A stretch of DNA of 64,000 bases from Lachnospiraceae bacterium AF51-6-b8A (lineage in GTDB: Bacteria; Bacillota; Clostridia; Lachnospirales; Lachnospiraceae). Both the position numbers and the translations under genes were made by a program. Shown one piece after another: positions 10,754 through 20,317 of the stretch. The first letter of the stretch is position 1. Each line of letters begins with the position of its first letter. The stretch lies in NCBI GenBank assembly GCA_027682585.1, contig JAQCZH010000002.1, positions 62,001-126,000 on the forward strand, in the 5' to 3' direction. Under the pieces are notes generated by a model, which did no database searches, was not told the origin of the DNA, and was given only the letters and a program-made list of their open reading frames with translations.

Positions 10754-11797
10754 TCAAGCCTGCTCAAAGCTGCTGATACAGCCCTTCTCCTTGCGGTCGG
10801 CAATCTCCTGACGCATCTGAGGCAGTTTTTCCTCCAGATCAAATCTGGACAAGAGAACAAACATAACAATTAAGGCAAGCAGGGGAATCACAATGGAGAA
10901 ACCATAAATGGCCATCTTCGTCGCCAGCGGGGCAACCGCCAACTTTGAATTATATCCGACTCCGCCTAAGACGGCCACCAGATTGTCATTGCCAAAAATC
11001 CATTTGCAATAAAAAGTTCCGGCGCCTGCAGTAATCCCATACATGATGTTGCAGAGCAGATTGACGACCAGAACAATGACCCAGTAGCGATTGTGGAAAA
11101 GCTTCTCAATTGCCTGGCGGAAAGGAACCTTCTCTTCATCCGCAGCGGGAAGACCCTCTGCCCCGGCCTCCGTCACGCTCTCACGGCTGGTTACAAAGGC
11201 CACCACCATGGCCAGGATAATAATAGCTCCAATAATAACAGAATACTTAATCCAGGCTGCCTGATCCCCACCCAGGGCATTGGTAATGGGAATGATGAGA
11301 ATTGCCTGTATGAAGCCGGCAATATAGCCCAAAGCAGCGCGGCAGGTTCCCATGAACCCTCTCTCCTCCTGGCTGTTGGTTCTGACTGCCATCAGGGAAC
11401 CATAGGGAATGGCCACCGCTGTGTAGAAGGCCGCCGTCAGAAGAACATTGGTAGCCAGAGCATAGAGAATGGGAAGCCAGCCCTCTCCTTTTGGAACCAG
11501 AAAAAACAAAACTGTAGCGATTCCCATGGGGATCCCCGCCTTCAAAAACCAGGGACGGTATTTCTGCTTGCCGGGAGCCGTATGATCAACAATGTTCCCC
11601 ATAATTAAGTCTGTAAAAGCATCGATGATCTTGCTGAGCAGAAGAACGGTCGCGACCGCGCCTGCTGCCAGTCCTACTTTGCCCGTATAGAAATCGGTGA
11701 TCTGTCCAATTAAGGTCATGCCCAGATTCAAGGCAAACTGTCCTGCGGCGTCTCCGAAATAATCTCCGGCCCGCATCACCTTCTGAATTCCATCCAT
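10754..11797 (-). pseudogene. GPH-family sugar:cation symporter with an internal in-frame deletion
   Basis: The open frame has 347 codons, against about 450-480 for glycoside-pentoside-hexuronide transporters. The first seven helices are intact (GDAAGQFALNLG, the IMGNIVDHT loop, and FYCKWIFGNDNLVAVLGGVGY). The sequence then jumps to the last helix (LAVAPLATKMAIYGFSI...FDLEEKLPQMRQEIADRK). About 100 residues carrying helices VIII to XI are missing, yet the frame is kept. AGGAGC precedes the ATG by nine bases. Transport is unlikely to survive this loss. With the nearby rhamnosidase fragment it suggests a decaying plant-glycan locus. Confidence 0.7.
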
Positions 11798-12185
11798 AAG
11801 TCCCGCTCCTATCTGACCAAAAAGTTCAAGCAGGAACTTGGATTTGAAGTCTCCTCTTTCATCTCCGCTCTGGATTCACATGCCTGCCGATTGCCCTTCC
11901 GTTCACGTCACAGCTGCTCTCAGACAGGCTGATACAAATTTTCACCAAAACATACTTGGAAATGTTGTACCAAAAACATACACAAGATATTTGTCCGGAT
12001 ATACTTTTTGTGCTACATTTTGACTGTATCTCGATTATCTTCTTTATGGGAGAAGAGGATAAAAATGCGCCGGCATACCGCGATAAAGATACAGGCATCT
12101 ATTAAGTTGTGAAAACAGCGGTCTTCCAGGACTTCTCTCCGACAGTCTTCTCCTGCTGTTTTCCAGTTCACGAAAGGAGACACAG
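11798..12185. other. Intergenic leader region of the asr operon
   Basis: A 388-base gap between the divergently arranged transporter remnant and asrA. I see no convincing gene. GAAAACAGC (12111-12119) and GCTGTTTTC (12155-12163) form a perfect 9-base inverted repeat just upstream of the asrA ribosome site, so the mRNA leader may be structured. TTGACT at about 12017 with TTTATG 17 bases later is a weak promoter candidate. Confidence 0.45.
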
Positions 12186-13205
12186 GTGGGCTTTCAACTA
12201 ACTGCCGATGGCTTTGCCAAAACCATCGACGCTCTCAAAGAGCACTATCTTATCTATGCTCCCGTTCTCAAGAAAGGTACCGGCCGCTTCACTGACACCG
12301 ATATTGTCCGCTATGACTTTGTCAATGAGGCTTCTGAAATCGAACTGGAACGGAAATCAGACTATGCGTTTAAGGAGTTTCTAACCCCTCTCTCCGAGAC
12401 CCTCCTCTTTTTCACCGAAGATCAGGTCAAGGCCGCGGATATTCCAGACAAACCCGTCTTAATCTTTCTGCGCAGCTGTGACCTGCATGCCGTCAGACGC
12501 CAGGATGACATGTACTTAAATAACGGCTGGACCCCCGACTGGTTCTTCAAGCGCCGCCGCGACCTGGTCAAGTTTGTTTTGATTGGCTGCAAAAAGTCTT
12601 ATCAGAACTGTTTCTGTGTTTCCATGGGCAGCAATCGATCCGAGGACGGCTATGTCTTCTCTGTAGAGACGGACGGCGACGGCTTCGCCTGCGATGTTCC
12701 TGACACTGGCTTTGTCCCCTTCTTTGCCGCCGGACAGGCCGCGGACATCAAGCCTTCTTATGTGACGAAAAACGACTTCGAGGTTCGTGTTCCTGATCAG
12801 GTCCCAGGCGCCGTCTTAAAACATGCCCTCTGGGATGAGTACTCTTCCCGCTGCATCGGCTGCGGCCGCTGCAACTATGTCTGCCCCACCTGTACCTGCT
12901 ACACCATGCAGGACATTTTCTATCATGAAAATGGAAAAGTGGGCGAACGACGCAGAGTTGCTGCCGCCTGCATGGTCGACGGATTCACCAATGTCGCCGG
13001 CGGCGGTGAATACCGAAAGAGCCAGGGAGAGCGCATGCGCTACCGCGTTCTGCACAAGATTTCCGACCACAGGAAGCGATTTGGAGAGAATATGTGCATC
13101 GGCTGCGGCCGCTGTGACGATGCCTGTCCCGAGTATATCTCCTACTCCAACATTCTGAACAAGGTCACTGATGCGGTGGAAAACCTCGGAAAGGAGGTAC
13201 AGTAA
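12186..13205 (+). CDS. asrA: Anaerobic sulfite reductase subunit A
   Basis: 339 residues, the usual length of AsrA. The C-terminal third carries two ferredoxin-type 4Fe-4S motifs, CIGCGRCNYVCPTC and CIGCGRCDDACPEY. AsrA passes electrons within the AsrABC complex, which reduces sulfite to sulfide in the cytoplasm. The start is GTG with AAAGGAG eight bases upstream. It is the first gene of asrABC; asrB follows with no gap, so the three genes form one operon. Confidence 0.95.
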   Translation: MGFQLTADGFAKTIDALKEHYLIYAPVLKKGTGRFTDTDIVRYDFVNEASEIELERKSDYAFKEFLTPLSETLLFFTEDQVKAADIPDKPVLIFLRSCDLHAVRRQDDMYLNNGWTPDWFFKRRRDLVKFVLIGCKKSYQNCFCVSMGSNRSEDGYVFSVETDGDGFACDVPDTGFVPFFAAGQAADIKPSYVTKNDFEVRVPDQVPGAVLKHALWDEYSSRCIGCGRCNYVCPTCTCYTMQDIFYHENGKVGERRRVAAACMVDGFTNVAGGGEYRKSQGERMRYRVLHKISDHRKRFGENMCIGCGRCDDACPEYISYSNILNKVTDAVENLGKEVQ

Positions 13206-13997
13206 ATGTCTGAGAACGCTTATCTCCCCTTCCCGTCCAAAATTCTTGATGTCATCAGGCATACAGCCAAGGAGTATACCTTCCGCATGGAATTCATCGG
13301 CGAGGTTAAGCCCGGTCAGTTCTTCGAGGTCTCTGTGCCTAAATTCGGTGAAGCACCCATTTCCGTCTCTGGAATCGGTTCAAACTATGTGGATCTGACC
13401 ATCCGCAGGGTCGGCCGGGTCACCAATGAGGTCTTCGAGTCTTATGCAGGACAGAACCTCCTTCTCCGCGGTCCCTATGGCAATGGCTTTGATGTCGATC
13501 TCTACCGTGACGGCGAGACGGTCGTCGTCGCCGGCGGTACCGGCGTCTCCCCTGTCCGCGGCGTCATAGACGCTTTGGCCAGTATGGAAAACGCCAAAGA
13601 CAAGTTTGTCATTGCCGGTTTCAGAAGCCCTGACGATATGCTTTTTCGCGATGATTTGCAGCGCTGGGATGACGCCCTGAACCTGACACTGACGGTTGAT
13701 GGTGCACCGGAAGGCTACAAAGGCAATATCGGACTTGTCACAAAGTACATCGCCGACCTTCCCCTTAAGGATATCCCCACTGCCAAAGCAGTTGTCGTCG
13801 GTCCTCCTCCCATGATGAAGTTCACCATTATCGAACTTCAGAAGCGTGGCTTTAAAGACGATCAGATCACCGTATCCTATGAGCGCAAGATGTGCTGCGG
13901 GCTCGGAAAATGCGGTCACTGCCGTGTCAATGATAAGTACATCTGTCTGGATGGCCCCGTATTTAACTACAGCCAGGCCAAAGATATGATGGATTAA
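13206..13997 (+). CDS. asrB: Anaerobic sulfite reductase subunit B (FAD/NAD(P)H-binding)
   Basis: 263 residues with the ferredoxin-NADP+ reductase fold. An FAD-binding half is followed by the NAD(P)H site at VVAGGTGVSPVRGVIDAL and the VVVGPPPMM segment. A C-terminal cysteine cluster (KMCCGLGKCGHCRVNDKYIC) holds a 2Fe-2S centre, as in dihydroorotate-dehydrogenase electron-transfer subunits. It feeds NADH electrons to AsrA and AsrC. The ATG directly follows the asrA stop, with AAGGAGG inside the end of asrA. Confidence 0.95.
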   Translation: MSENAYLPFPSKILDVIRHTAKEYTFRMEFIGEVKPGQFFEVSVPKFGEAPISVSGIGSNYVDLTIRRVGRVTNEVFESYAGQNLLLRGPYGNGFDVDLYRDGETVVVAGGTGVSPVRGVIDALASMENAKDKFVIAGFRSPDDMLFRDDLQRWDDALNLTLTVDGAPEGYKGNIGLVTKYIADLPLKDIPTAKAVVVGPPPMMKFTIIELQKRGFKDDQITVSYERKMCCGLGKCGHCRVNDKYICLDGPVFNYSQAKDMMD

Positions 13998-14007
13998 GGA
14001 GGGCAAA

Positions 14008-14994
14008 ATGGGAACATTAGATGTAAATGTCGGCAAGATGAAGAAAAACGCCTTCCGCTATTCCAAGGTGAGGGGCGAGACCGCCTCCCGTGTGCGCATT
14101 CCCGGCGGCGTCATTGACTCAAAATCCTTAGGACGTGTGGTTGAGATCGCGGAAAAGTACGGCAAGGGTGTCATTGATATCACCAACCGCCAGGGAATTG
14201 AGATCCCGGGGATCAAGTTCGAAGATATGGATGCCGTCAACAAAGAGATCCAGCTGGTCATTGACTCCTTACATATCAACCAGGAGATTCCCGACACCGG
14301 CTACGCCTCCTCCGGCACCCGCAATGTCGAGGCCTGCCCGGGCGCAAGACTCTGCCCCTTCGGCTGCTATGACACCACCGCTTTTGCTCAGAAGATGGAG
14401 AATACCATCTTCCCCAATGACCGTCACGTTAAGATCGCCTTCACCGGCTGTTCCAACGACTGCGCCAAAGTTCGCCTGGCTGACTTCGGCATCATTGGCA
14501 TGACAGAGCCTCAGTATGACTCTGACCGCTGTGTCTCCTGCGGTCAATGCGTGGACTACTGCCAGCGCCGGTCCGTCGGAGCCCTCAGCATGGTCAACAA
14601 TAAGATCGTCCGTGACACCGCCAAATGTGTGGGCTGTGGCGTCTGCGTCCACTACTGCCCCACCCGGGCCTGGACCAGGTCTAAGGAGCGCTACTTCCGC
14701 CTTGTTCTCCTGGGCCGCACCGGCAAGAAGAATCCCCGTCTGGCGGAAGACTTTATCAAGTGGTGCGATGAAGAGAGCATCCTGAAAATGGTTAAGAACG
14801 CTTACGCCTACATCGAAGAATATATCGATCCCAATGCGGTAGAACACAAAGAGCATATCGGCTATATTGTTGACCGCACCGGCTTCGAGAAGTTCAGGGA
14901 ATACATCATGGACGGCGTAGAGCTCGGTCCCAAGGCCGAAGTTGCCGATACCCTCTACTGGGGCGGCAAGCACTATAATCAGTACGGCGGCTGA
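14008..14994 (+). CDS. asrC: Anaerobic sulfite reductase subunit C (siroheme subunit)
   Basis: 328 residues; the catalytic subunit. The siroheme/4Fe-4S ligands lie in CPGARLCPFGC and FTGCSNDCAK. Two more ferredoxin motifs follow (CVSCGQCVDYC and CVGCGVCVHYC). It carries out the six-electron reduction of sulfite to sulfide. TAAGGAGG, which includes the asrB stop, is the ribosome site. It is the last gene of the operon. Confidence 0.95.
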   Translation: MGTLDVNVGKMKKNAFRYSKVRGETASRVRIPGGVIDSKSLGRVVEIAEKYGKGVIDITNRQGIEIPGIKFEDMDAVNKEIQLVIDSLHINQEIPDTGYASSGTRNVEACPGARLCPFGCYDTTAFAQKMENTIFPNDRHVKIAFTGCSNDCAKVRLADFGIIGMTEPQYDSDRCVSCGQCVDYCQRRSVGALSMVNNKIVRDTAKCVGCGVCVHYCPTRAWTRSKERYFRLVLLGRTGKKNPRLAEDFIKWCDEESILKMVKNAYAYIEEYIDPNAVEHKEHIGYIVDRTGFEKFREYIMDGVELGPKAEVADTLYWGGKHYNQYGG

Positions 14995-15091
14995 ATTATT
15001 CTTTCTCCAAATACAACAAACAGTATGGTGTTTTTTCGCAAATCAGAGCGAGAACCAGAAAGCCTTTTCTATCCTTATTCCGAGGTAAAAT

Positions 15092-16105
15092 ATGAGAGCA
15101 TCAAAAACACGGACATCCAGGCATGCATCTGTGTTTTTGGTGCTCTTTCTTCTGCTTCTAAGCGCCAGTCTTGCTTCCATTGCTCTTGGCAGCGTTCGAA
15201 TCTCTCTTTCGGATCTATTCGGAGTTCTGTCCGGCCGCATCCGGACAGGTACTGACTACACTCTCATTCTTCAGATCCGCATCCCCCGAACCCTTGCCTG
15301 CATAGGAGCGGGACTTGGTCTGTCTACCTCCGGTCTCATCTTACAGAATGTCATGAACAATTCTCTTGCCTCCCCCAATACCATTGGCGTCAACTCCGGG
15401 GCAGGCTTTGCCGTCATGTTCTCCATGGTCTTCTTTCCCGCCGCCATCGCCTCCAGAAGTTTCTTTGCCTTCACCGGAGCCCTGATCAGCTCCCTTCTTA
15501 TCTTCGGCCTGGCCTACCTGACAGATTCCTCCCGCATCACCATCATCCTGGCAGGCATCACGGTCTCTGCCTTCTTAAGTGCCGGAATAAGTCTGATCAA
15601 GATCTTGGACAGTGATCTTCTGATCAACATCAATACCTTTCTGATCGGCAGCCTCTCCGCCATGACCTATGCGCAGATCTTCATTCCCCTTGTCATGATT
15701 GTCACTGCTTTTCTCATCACTGCTCTCCTGTCCAATGGGCTCAACATCCTCTCCCTGGGTGATGACATCGCCTCCGGGCTGGGGATGAATGTTCATCGCA
15801 TTCGCCTGATCTTTCTGATTCTGTCCTCTCTTCTGGCCGGAGCTGTCATCTCCTACGCCGGGCTGATTTCTTTCGTAGGCCTGATTGTCCCCCATATCGC
15901 CAGAAGAATCTTTGACAGTGACAACCGCCTTCTTCTCCCCGCCTCCGGCTTGCTGGGCGCTGTCTATGTCCTCTTCTGCGACCTGCTTGGACGTACTTTG
16001 ATCGCCCCCTACGAACTGCCGGTCGGTATCATCATGAGCTTCATTGGAGGACCTTTCTTCCTCTATCTTTTGCTCAGGAAGAAAGGAGGACGCCGCCTTG
16101 GATAA
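15092..16105 (+). CDS. Iron-chelate/cobalamin-type ABC permease (FecCD family)
   Basis: 337 residues with about ten membrane helices. Family features are RIPRTLACIGAGLGLSTSGLILQ in the N-terminal part and GLISFVGLIVPHIARR in the C-terminal part. It would move a metal chelate (siderophore, haem or cobalamin) across the membrane. GAGG lies six bases before the ATG. The ATPase gene overlaps its end by eight bases. The matching binding lipoprotein is probably the one at 21785-22753 on the other strand; the exact ligand is unknown. Confidence 0.92.
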   Translation: MRASKTRTSRHASVFLVLFLLLLSASLASIALGSVRISLSDLFGVLSGRIRTGTDYTLILQIRIPRTLACIGAGLGLSTSGLILQNVMNNSLASPNTIGVNSGAGFAVMFSMVFFPAAIASRSFFAFTGALISSLLIFGLAYLTDSSRITIILAGITVSAFLSAGISLIKILDSDLLININTFLIGSLSAMTYAQIFIPLVMIVTAFLITALLSNGLNILSLGDDIASGLGMNVHRIRLIFLILSSLLAGAVISYAGLISFVGLIVPHIARRIFDSDNRLLLPASGLLGAVYVLFCDLLGRTLIAPYELPVGIIMSFIGGPFFLYLLLRKKGGRRLG

Positions 16106-16880
16106 GCAGATATCGCATGATCTTCAATTCGCTTCCGCTGATATCTCAGTTGGCCATACGCCCATTCTGCATCATGTTTCCCTGTCTTTTCCACAGGGAC
16201 AGATTACGGTTCTTCTGGGGCCCAATGGCTGTGGCAAGACCAGCCTTCTCCAATGCCTCAACGGCATGTCCACTGTCACTTCCGGCTCCCTGACCTATCA
16301 GGGCAGATCACTGATCGATATGCCGGGACGCGAACGGGCCAGAAAGATCGCCTTTCTCCCCCAGGTCCGCTCTATCATCCCGAGCATTCCGGTACACACC
16401 CTGGTCGAACACGGGCGCTTCCCCTATCAGGGATTCTCCCGCAGGCCAAACGCCGAAGACCGCAGACTTGTCGACCAGGCTATGAAAGCCTGCGGTGTCC
16501 TTCACTACGCAGACTGCAGTGTCGAGACCCTCTCCGGCGGTATGCGGCAGAGGGTCTTCCTTGCCATGGTCTTAGCGCAGGCCTCCCCTGTCATTGTTCT
16601 CGACGAGCCAACGACCTATTTGGATCCAAAATCCCAGAGAGAAATCATGGATCTTGCGGCTTCTCTGCGTGATCAGGGAAAGACCATCATCATGGTTCTG
16701 CACGATCTGGCCCAGGCCGCCCGCACTGCCGACCATCTCGTCGTCATGTCCGATACGCGCAAAATAGCTGCCTCCGGTTCAAGAGAGGAAATCCTGGCTG
16801 GATCCGCCATTTCTGATGTCTTCGGCGTATCCATGCACAAGGTTGCGATTGACGGAGAATGGCATTATCTCTTCTTCTGA
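16098..16880 (+). CDS. Iron-chelate-type ABC transporter ATPase (FepC family)
   Basis: About 260 residues. Walker A is LLGPNGCGKTSL, the signature is ETLSGGMRQRVFLAMVLAQ, Walker B is VIVLDEPTTYLD, and the H-loop is VLHDL. I chose the TTG at 16098, which has AGGAGGA seven bases upstream and overlaps the stop of the permease gene. The open frame extends upstream to 16044 without a ribosome site. It energises the permease encoded just before it. Confidence 0.92.
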   Translation: MDKQISHDLQFASADISVGHTPILHHVSLSFPQGQITVLLGPNGCGKTSLLQCLNGMSTVTSGSLTYQGRSLIDMPGRERARKIAFLPQVRSIIPSIPVHTLVEHGRFPYQGFSRRPNAEDRRLVDQAMKACGVLHYADCSVETLSGGMRQRVFLAMVLAQASPVIVLDEPTTYLDPKSQREIMDLAASLRDQGKTIIMVLHDLAQAARTADHLVVMSDTRKIAASGSREEILAGSAISDVFGVSMHKVAIDGEWHYLFF

Positions 16881-16925
16881 GAACAAAACTTTCTTCCACT
16901 TTTCATCGCCCAAAATACCGTAAAT

Positions 16926-16956
16926 ACTGGAATACACGCACTGCGAGTATTCCAGT
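16926..16956. terminator. Hairpin downstream of the ABC ATPase gene
   Basis: ACTGGAATAC and GTATTCCAGT form a perfect 10-base stem with an 11-base loop. No T-run follows. It directly precedes a stronger hairpin and may assist termination or mRNA stability. Confidence 0.45.
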
Positions 16957-16962
16957 GACATA

Positions 16963-17006
16963 AATAATCGCACGATAATTTTCAATATTATCGTGCGATT
17001 ATTTTT
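16963..17006 (+). terminator. Rho-independent terminator between convergent units
   Basis: A nearly perfect 17-base stem (AATAATCGCACGATAAT and its complement) is followed by a run of T. It separates the transporter operon from the convergent NSS transporter gene and, being flanked by A and T, may work in both directions. Confidence 0.8.
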
Positions 17007-17090
17007 CATCATATCGGGTTGATATCAACAGGCAGATCGCCCACATCTCCCTCGAATTCTCTTGGCTAAAGTCGAAGAAGAGGCCATCTC

Positions 17091-18431
17091 TCAGCCAATC
17101 CCTCCCAGACGAATTCCGGCAACCAAGGCAAGAATACAGAGGAAACAGTAGACATATTTACCCAGGGGAACGAACCAGGGGCCAATCTTTCGCTTAGAAC
17201 CCATGGTTACCTGTTCCATGACGAAATCCCTGCCGCAGAACCAGAAGAACATGAGAGCCGCTAAGAAGGCACCCGTGGGGCAGATATAGTTGCTGACAAA
17301 ATCCATCCAGTCAGAGACAATGCCCTGAATGGCAATCGCGACAACAACACCGATCACCCCGATGGTGATAACAGCCGGAAGCCTCTTGAAGCGGAGCTTC
17401 TCCTGCAGGGTTGCTACCGGAGCCTCATAGAGGTTGATCAGAGAACTGATCCCGGCGAAGAGAACACAGGTGAAGAAAACCATGCAGATGATTCTTCCGC
17501 CCGGCATTCCGTTGAATACATTGACCAGCCAGATGAACATGAGACCGGGGCCGCCCTTGGACAGGTCTGCGCCGCCGGCAGCCATGGAAGGAATGATAAC
17601 GCAGGCGGCCAAAAGAGCAGCCAGGGTATCAAAGACGGCGACAATGCGCCCGGAGGAGACCACATCTTCCTTCTTGGAAAGGTATGAGCCGTAGATTACG
17701 GTTCCATTGCCCGCAACAGACAGGGAGAAGAAAGCCTGACCGAAGGCAAAGATCCAGAGCAGGGGATCCGTCAGCCTCTTGGGATCAATGGTAAAAATGT
17801 AGTGATAACCAGAGATTGCTCCCGGCAAGGTCGCAATATAGATGCCAAGTCCCACAAACATGAAAAAGAGGGCGGGCATCATGAATTTATTGGCTTTCTC
17901 AATACCGCCGGCAACTCCCAGGGCCATAATCAGGAAGTTGAAGATCAGGGCAATCACAAGCCAGACGTTGTTGCCCATAGTGACAGCTGTTCCACCAAAG
18001 AGACCGCCGATCTGATCCATATCCTGCCCCAGAGAGGACAGATGTCCGCTGTAGGCCAGGAAGAAGTACTTAATAATCCAGCCGACAACACAGGAGTAGC
18101 CGATTGCAAGGGCCAAAGATCCCAGAACCGGAATCAGGCCGATGGCCTCTCCGATTGCCCGCTTGCCAAAGCGCCTCTCGGTCGCCATGCCGAAAGCCCC
18201 CATGGGACCGGCTGCGGCAGAGCGGCCCAGAGCCATCTCCCCGATCACACCGGTCTGACTGACCAGAAATACACAGATAAAATAGGGAATCAAAAATGTC
18301 ATTCCGCCCCAGATGGAAACCATAATCGGAAATCTCCAGATATTTCCCATGCCGACGGCGGAACCGATACAGGCCATGATGAATCCTGCCCTGGAAGAGA
18401 ACCCGTCACGACTCGCTCCTGAATCACTCAT
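17091..18431 (-). CDS. Sodium-dependent amino-acid transporter, NSS (SNF) family
   Basis: 446 residues with about eleven or twelve helices. The N-terminal GFIMACIGSAVGMGNIWRFP is the sodium- and substrate-binding unwound helix of bacterial LeuT-like NSS proteins. It lies downstream of the tryptophanase gene on the same strand, separated by 73 bases with a hairpin. NSS proteins are known tryptophan carriers beside tryptophanase genes (TnaT type), so tryptophan uptake is the most likely role. The cargo is inferred from context. Confidence 0.88.
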   Translation of the reverse strand: MSDSGASRDGFSSRAGFIMACIGSAVGMGNIWRFPIMVSIWGGMTFLIPYFICVFLVSQTGVIGEMALGRSAAAGPMGAFGMATERRFGKRAIGEAIGLIPVLGSLALAIGYSCVVGWIIKYFFLAYSGHLSSLGQDMDQIGGLFGGTAVTMGNNVWLVIALIFNFLIMALGVAGGIEKANKFMMPALFFMFVGLGIYIATLPGAISGYHYIFTIDPKRLTDPLLWIFAFGQAFFSLSVAGNGTVIYGSYLSKKEDVVSSGRIVAVFDTLAALLAACVIIPSMAAGGADLSKGGPGLMFIWLVNVFNGMPGGRIICMVFFTCVLFAGISSLINLYEAPVATLQEKLRFKRLPAVITIGVIGVVVAIAIQGIVSDWMDFVSNYICPTGAFLAALMFFWFCGRDFVMEQVTMGSKRKIGPWFVPLGKYVYCFLCILALVAGIRLGGIG

Positions 18432-18448
18432 ATGCTTACCCCCTTGCC

Positions 18449-18497
18449 GCGGCTCCTCTCTCCTCTTTGCCTCCCCCAGGCAAGGAGGAGAAGCCGC
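18449..18497 (-). terminator. GC-rich hairpin between tnaA and the NSS gene
   Basis: GCGGCT/AGCCGC outer arms and TTGCCT/AGGCAA inner arms fold the whole 73-base spacer into a long stem. There is no T-run, so it may be an RNA-processing or stabilising element that sets the tnaA to transporter ratio rather than a full terminator. Confidence 0.5.
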
Positions 18498-18504
18498 AGG
18501 TTAT

Positions 18505-20157
18505 CTATTGATCGCAAAGTTCTTCCCTGCTGGGCTCATAGGGCTCAAGCCAGGCGTGGAAATGACGCATGGGAAGGGTTCTTCCGAAAGTAATCTTCAG
18601 ATTTGGAATCGTGTCACGATCCTTATAGAGCTGTGCCGCAGCAGCAATGATGTAATCCATGTGCTGCTTGGAGTACTGGCTTCTGTTGATGGCCAGACGA
18701 ACCACATTGCAGACCTCAGCCTTCTGCTCCGGAGTCTTCAGATCATACTCCATGGAGAAGTCCCCCAACTCAGAGCAGCGAATCCCATAGCGATGGATCA
18801 TTTCAAGAGAGAGCGCCTGTCCTGCGAAGCTCTCATGATCTCTCTTATAGCCGAAGAACTTGTCGACATCAATGTAGACCCCATGTCCGCCGGCGGGAAG
18901 AACCACCGGTACACCTGCCTGATGCAGTCCCTGAGCCAGGTACTCGCACTGTCTTACACGCTCATCCTGGTACTCAAATCTCTGCTCCTCATAGAGGCCG
19001 ACGCAGAGAGCCATGATATCATGTCCGGACATTCCGCCATAGGAATCATTGCCGTAAGCGGAAATCTGACGAACCTTGAGCAGGTGTCCGATATCTACCT
19101 TGACACTTCCATCCTCGTTGAATTCAGAGAAATTCTTCCAGAAGTAGCCCTTGTCACGGAAAGCCAGCAGACCGCCCATGTTGGCATGTCCATTCTTCTT
19201 CAGAGACGCGGATACCACATCGAAGTAAGAGAACATCTCCTTGGCGATCTCAGCGATCGACTTGTCCGCGTAGCCCTCCTCATTCATCTTGATGAAGTAG
19301 CAGTTCTCAGCCCAACGGGCGCCATCCATAACGAAGGGGATGCCGTGCTTGTGAGCAATTGCGGAGACAGCTCTCATATTGGCCATAGAGACGGGCTGGC
19401 CACAGACGGAGTTATTGGTTACCGTCGTGTAAATGAGGGGAACATTCTCAATGCCAACCGACTCAAGAAGCTGATTGAGCTTGTCAATATCCATATCACC
19501 CTTGAAGGGGTTCTTCTCATACTTGCCGCCCTCGGGAACCTCGAAGAGAATCTCCTTGTGGAAGAGGTTGCGGGGCACACTGCCCATCTGCTTAATATTG
19601 CCCTCAGTGGTATCAAAATGCGCGTTTGACGGGATGGTGAAAACCTTGCCTGGATAACGTCTGGCCAGAAGAGGCTTGATGACATCAAAGAGCAGAGCCT
19701 CAGCACAGCGTCCCTGAGGAACGATAAAAGTGTTGGGTCTCTCCAGCTGATAGGATCCGCCGTTGATGAAGCCACCCTCGGTATCAACCAGATAGAGCTC
19801 ATCCATCATCTTCTCCACATCGTCCTTGTCGACGCCGCTTCGGAGAAGGTCAATGGCCCTCTTCTGCTGATCTCCTCTCTCCCAGACATCGCGGAAGGCA
19901 TCCAGCAGAACATAGTAGCCCTTATTTCTTCCGTAGGACTCATCGCCCAGGAACATAGCTCCCCACTGGGCATCGGTCATAGATGTTGTGCCGGAATCGG
20001 ACAGGCAGTCCACATAGAGCATACCTGCAGGGAAGGCGAATTCATTGTAATGCGTAGCCTGCAGGGCCCGTAATCTCTGCTCTGCCGTTACGGTTGGCAG
20101 GTTGCGAACAACGTGTGTAAAAGACTTTGGCGCTTCAACATTCAAAGGATATTCCAT
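18505..20157 (-). CDS. tnaA: Tryptophanase (tryptophan indole-lyase)
   Basis: About 550 residues from the ATG at 20157 (a second ATG lies at 20160; AGGAGG is 4-7 bases upstream). PLP-dependent beta-eliminating lyase giving indole, pyruvate and ammonia. Visible are DSGTTSMTDAQW, the cofactor aspartate in FVMDGARWAENCYFIK (D278) and the PLP lysine in SASLKKNGHANMGGLL (K321 by analogy). The C-terminal RHFHAWLE keeps the histidine that marks tryptophanases; tyrosine phenol-lyases have phenylalanine there. It is roughly 80 residues longer than the E. coli enzyme, mainly through an extra segment at about residues 90-140. It heads an operon with the NSS transporter. Confidence 0.85.
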   Translation of the reverse strand: MEYPLNVEAPKSFTHVVRNLPTVTAEQRLRALQATHYNEFAFPAGMLYVDCLSDSGTTSMTDAQWGAMFLGDESYGRNKGYYVLLDAFRDVWERGDQQKRAIDLLRSGVDKDDVEKMMDELYLVDTEGGFINGGSYQLERPNTFIVPQGRCAEALLFDVIKPLLARRYPGKVFTIPSNAHFDTTEGNIKQMGSVPRNLFHKEILFEVPEGGKYEKNPFKGDMDIDKLNQLLESVGIENVPLIYTTVTNNSVCGQPVSMANMRAVSAIAHKHGIPFVMDGARWAENCYFIKMNEEGYADKSIAEIAKEMFSYFDVVSASLKKNGHANMGGLLAFRDKGYFWKNFSEFNEDGSVKVDIGHLLKVRQISAYGNDSYGGMSGHDIMALCVGLYEEQRFEYQDERVRQCEYLAQGLHQAGVPVVLPAGGHGVYIDVDKFFGYKRDHESFAGQALSLEMIHRYGIRCSELGDFSMEYDLKTPEQKAEVCNVVRLAINRSQYSKQHMDYIIAAAAQLYKDRDTIPNLKITFGRTLPMRHFHAWLEPYEPSREELCDQ

Positions 20158-20176
20158 CATTATACCTCCTGTAAAT

Positions 20177-20211
20177 ACAATAGAAGGCGCAGCCGGCGCG
20201 TGTTCTATTGT
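20177..20211 (-). promoter_or_regulatory. Stem-loop in the tnaA leader, next to the ribosome site
   Basis: ACAATAGAA and TTCTATTGT form a perfect 9-base stem around a GC-rich 17-base loop that can itself fold. The stem ends six bases before AGGAGG of tnaA, so it could affect translation or act as a stabilising leader structure. Confidence 0.55.
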
Positions 20212-20317
20212 CATGATAATTTACATACCCCGGTCATCGACTCCCCTATGGTCGAACCGACTGGCGGACGGTATCGGTTTCCTGTTCTTGTCTTATCCCC
20301 CCTTTCTCTCCCGGTTC

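Noticed and set aside
12100-12165. A Rex site before asrA
   Set aside because: Only a half-site-like TTGTGAA is present and the other half is missing; the inverted repeat there has a different sequence and wide spacing.
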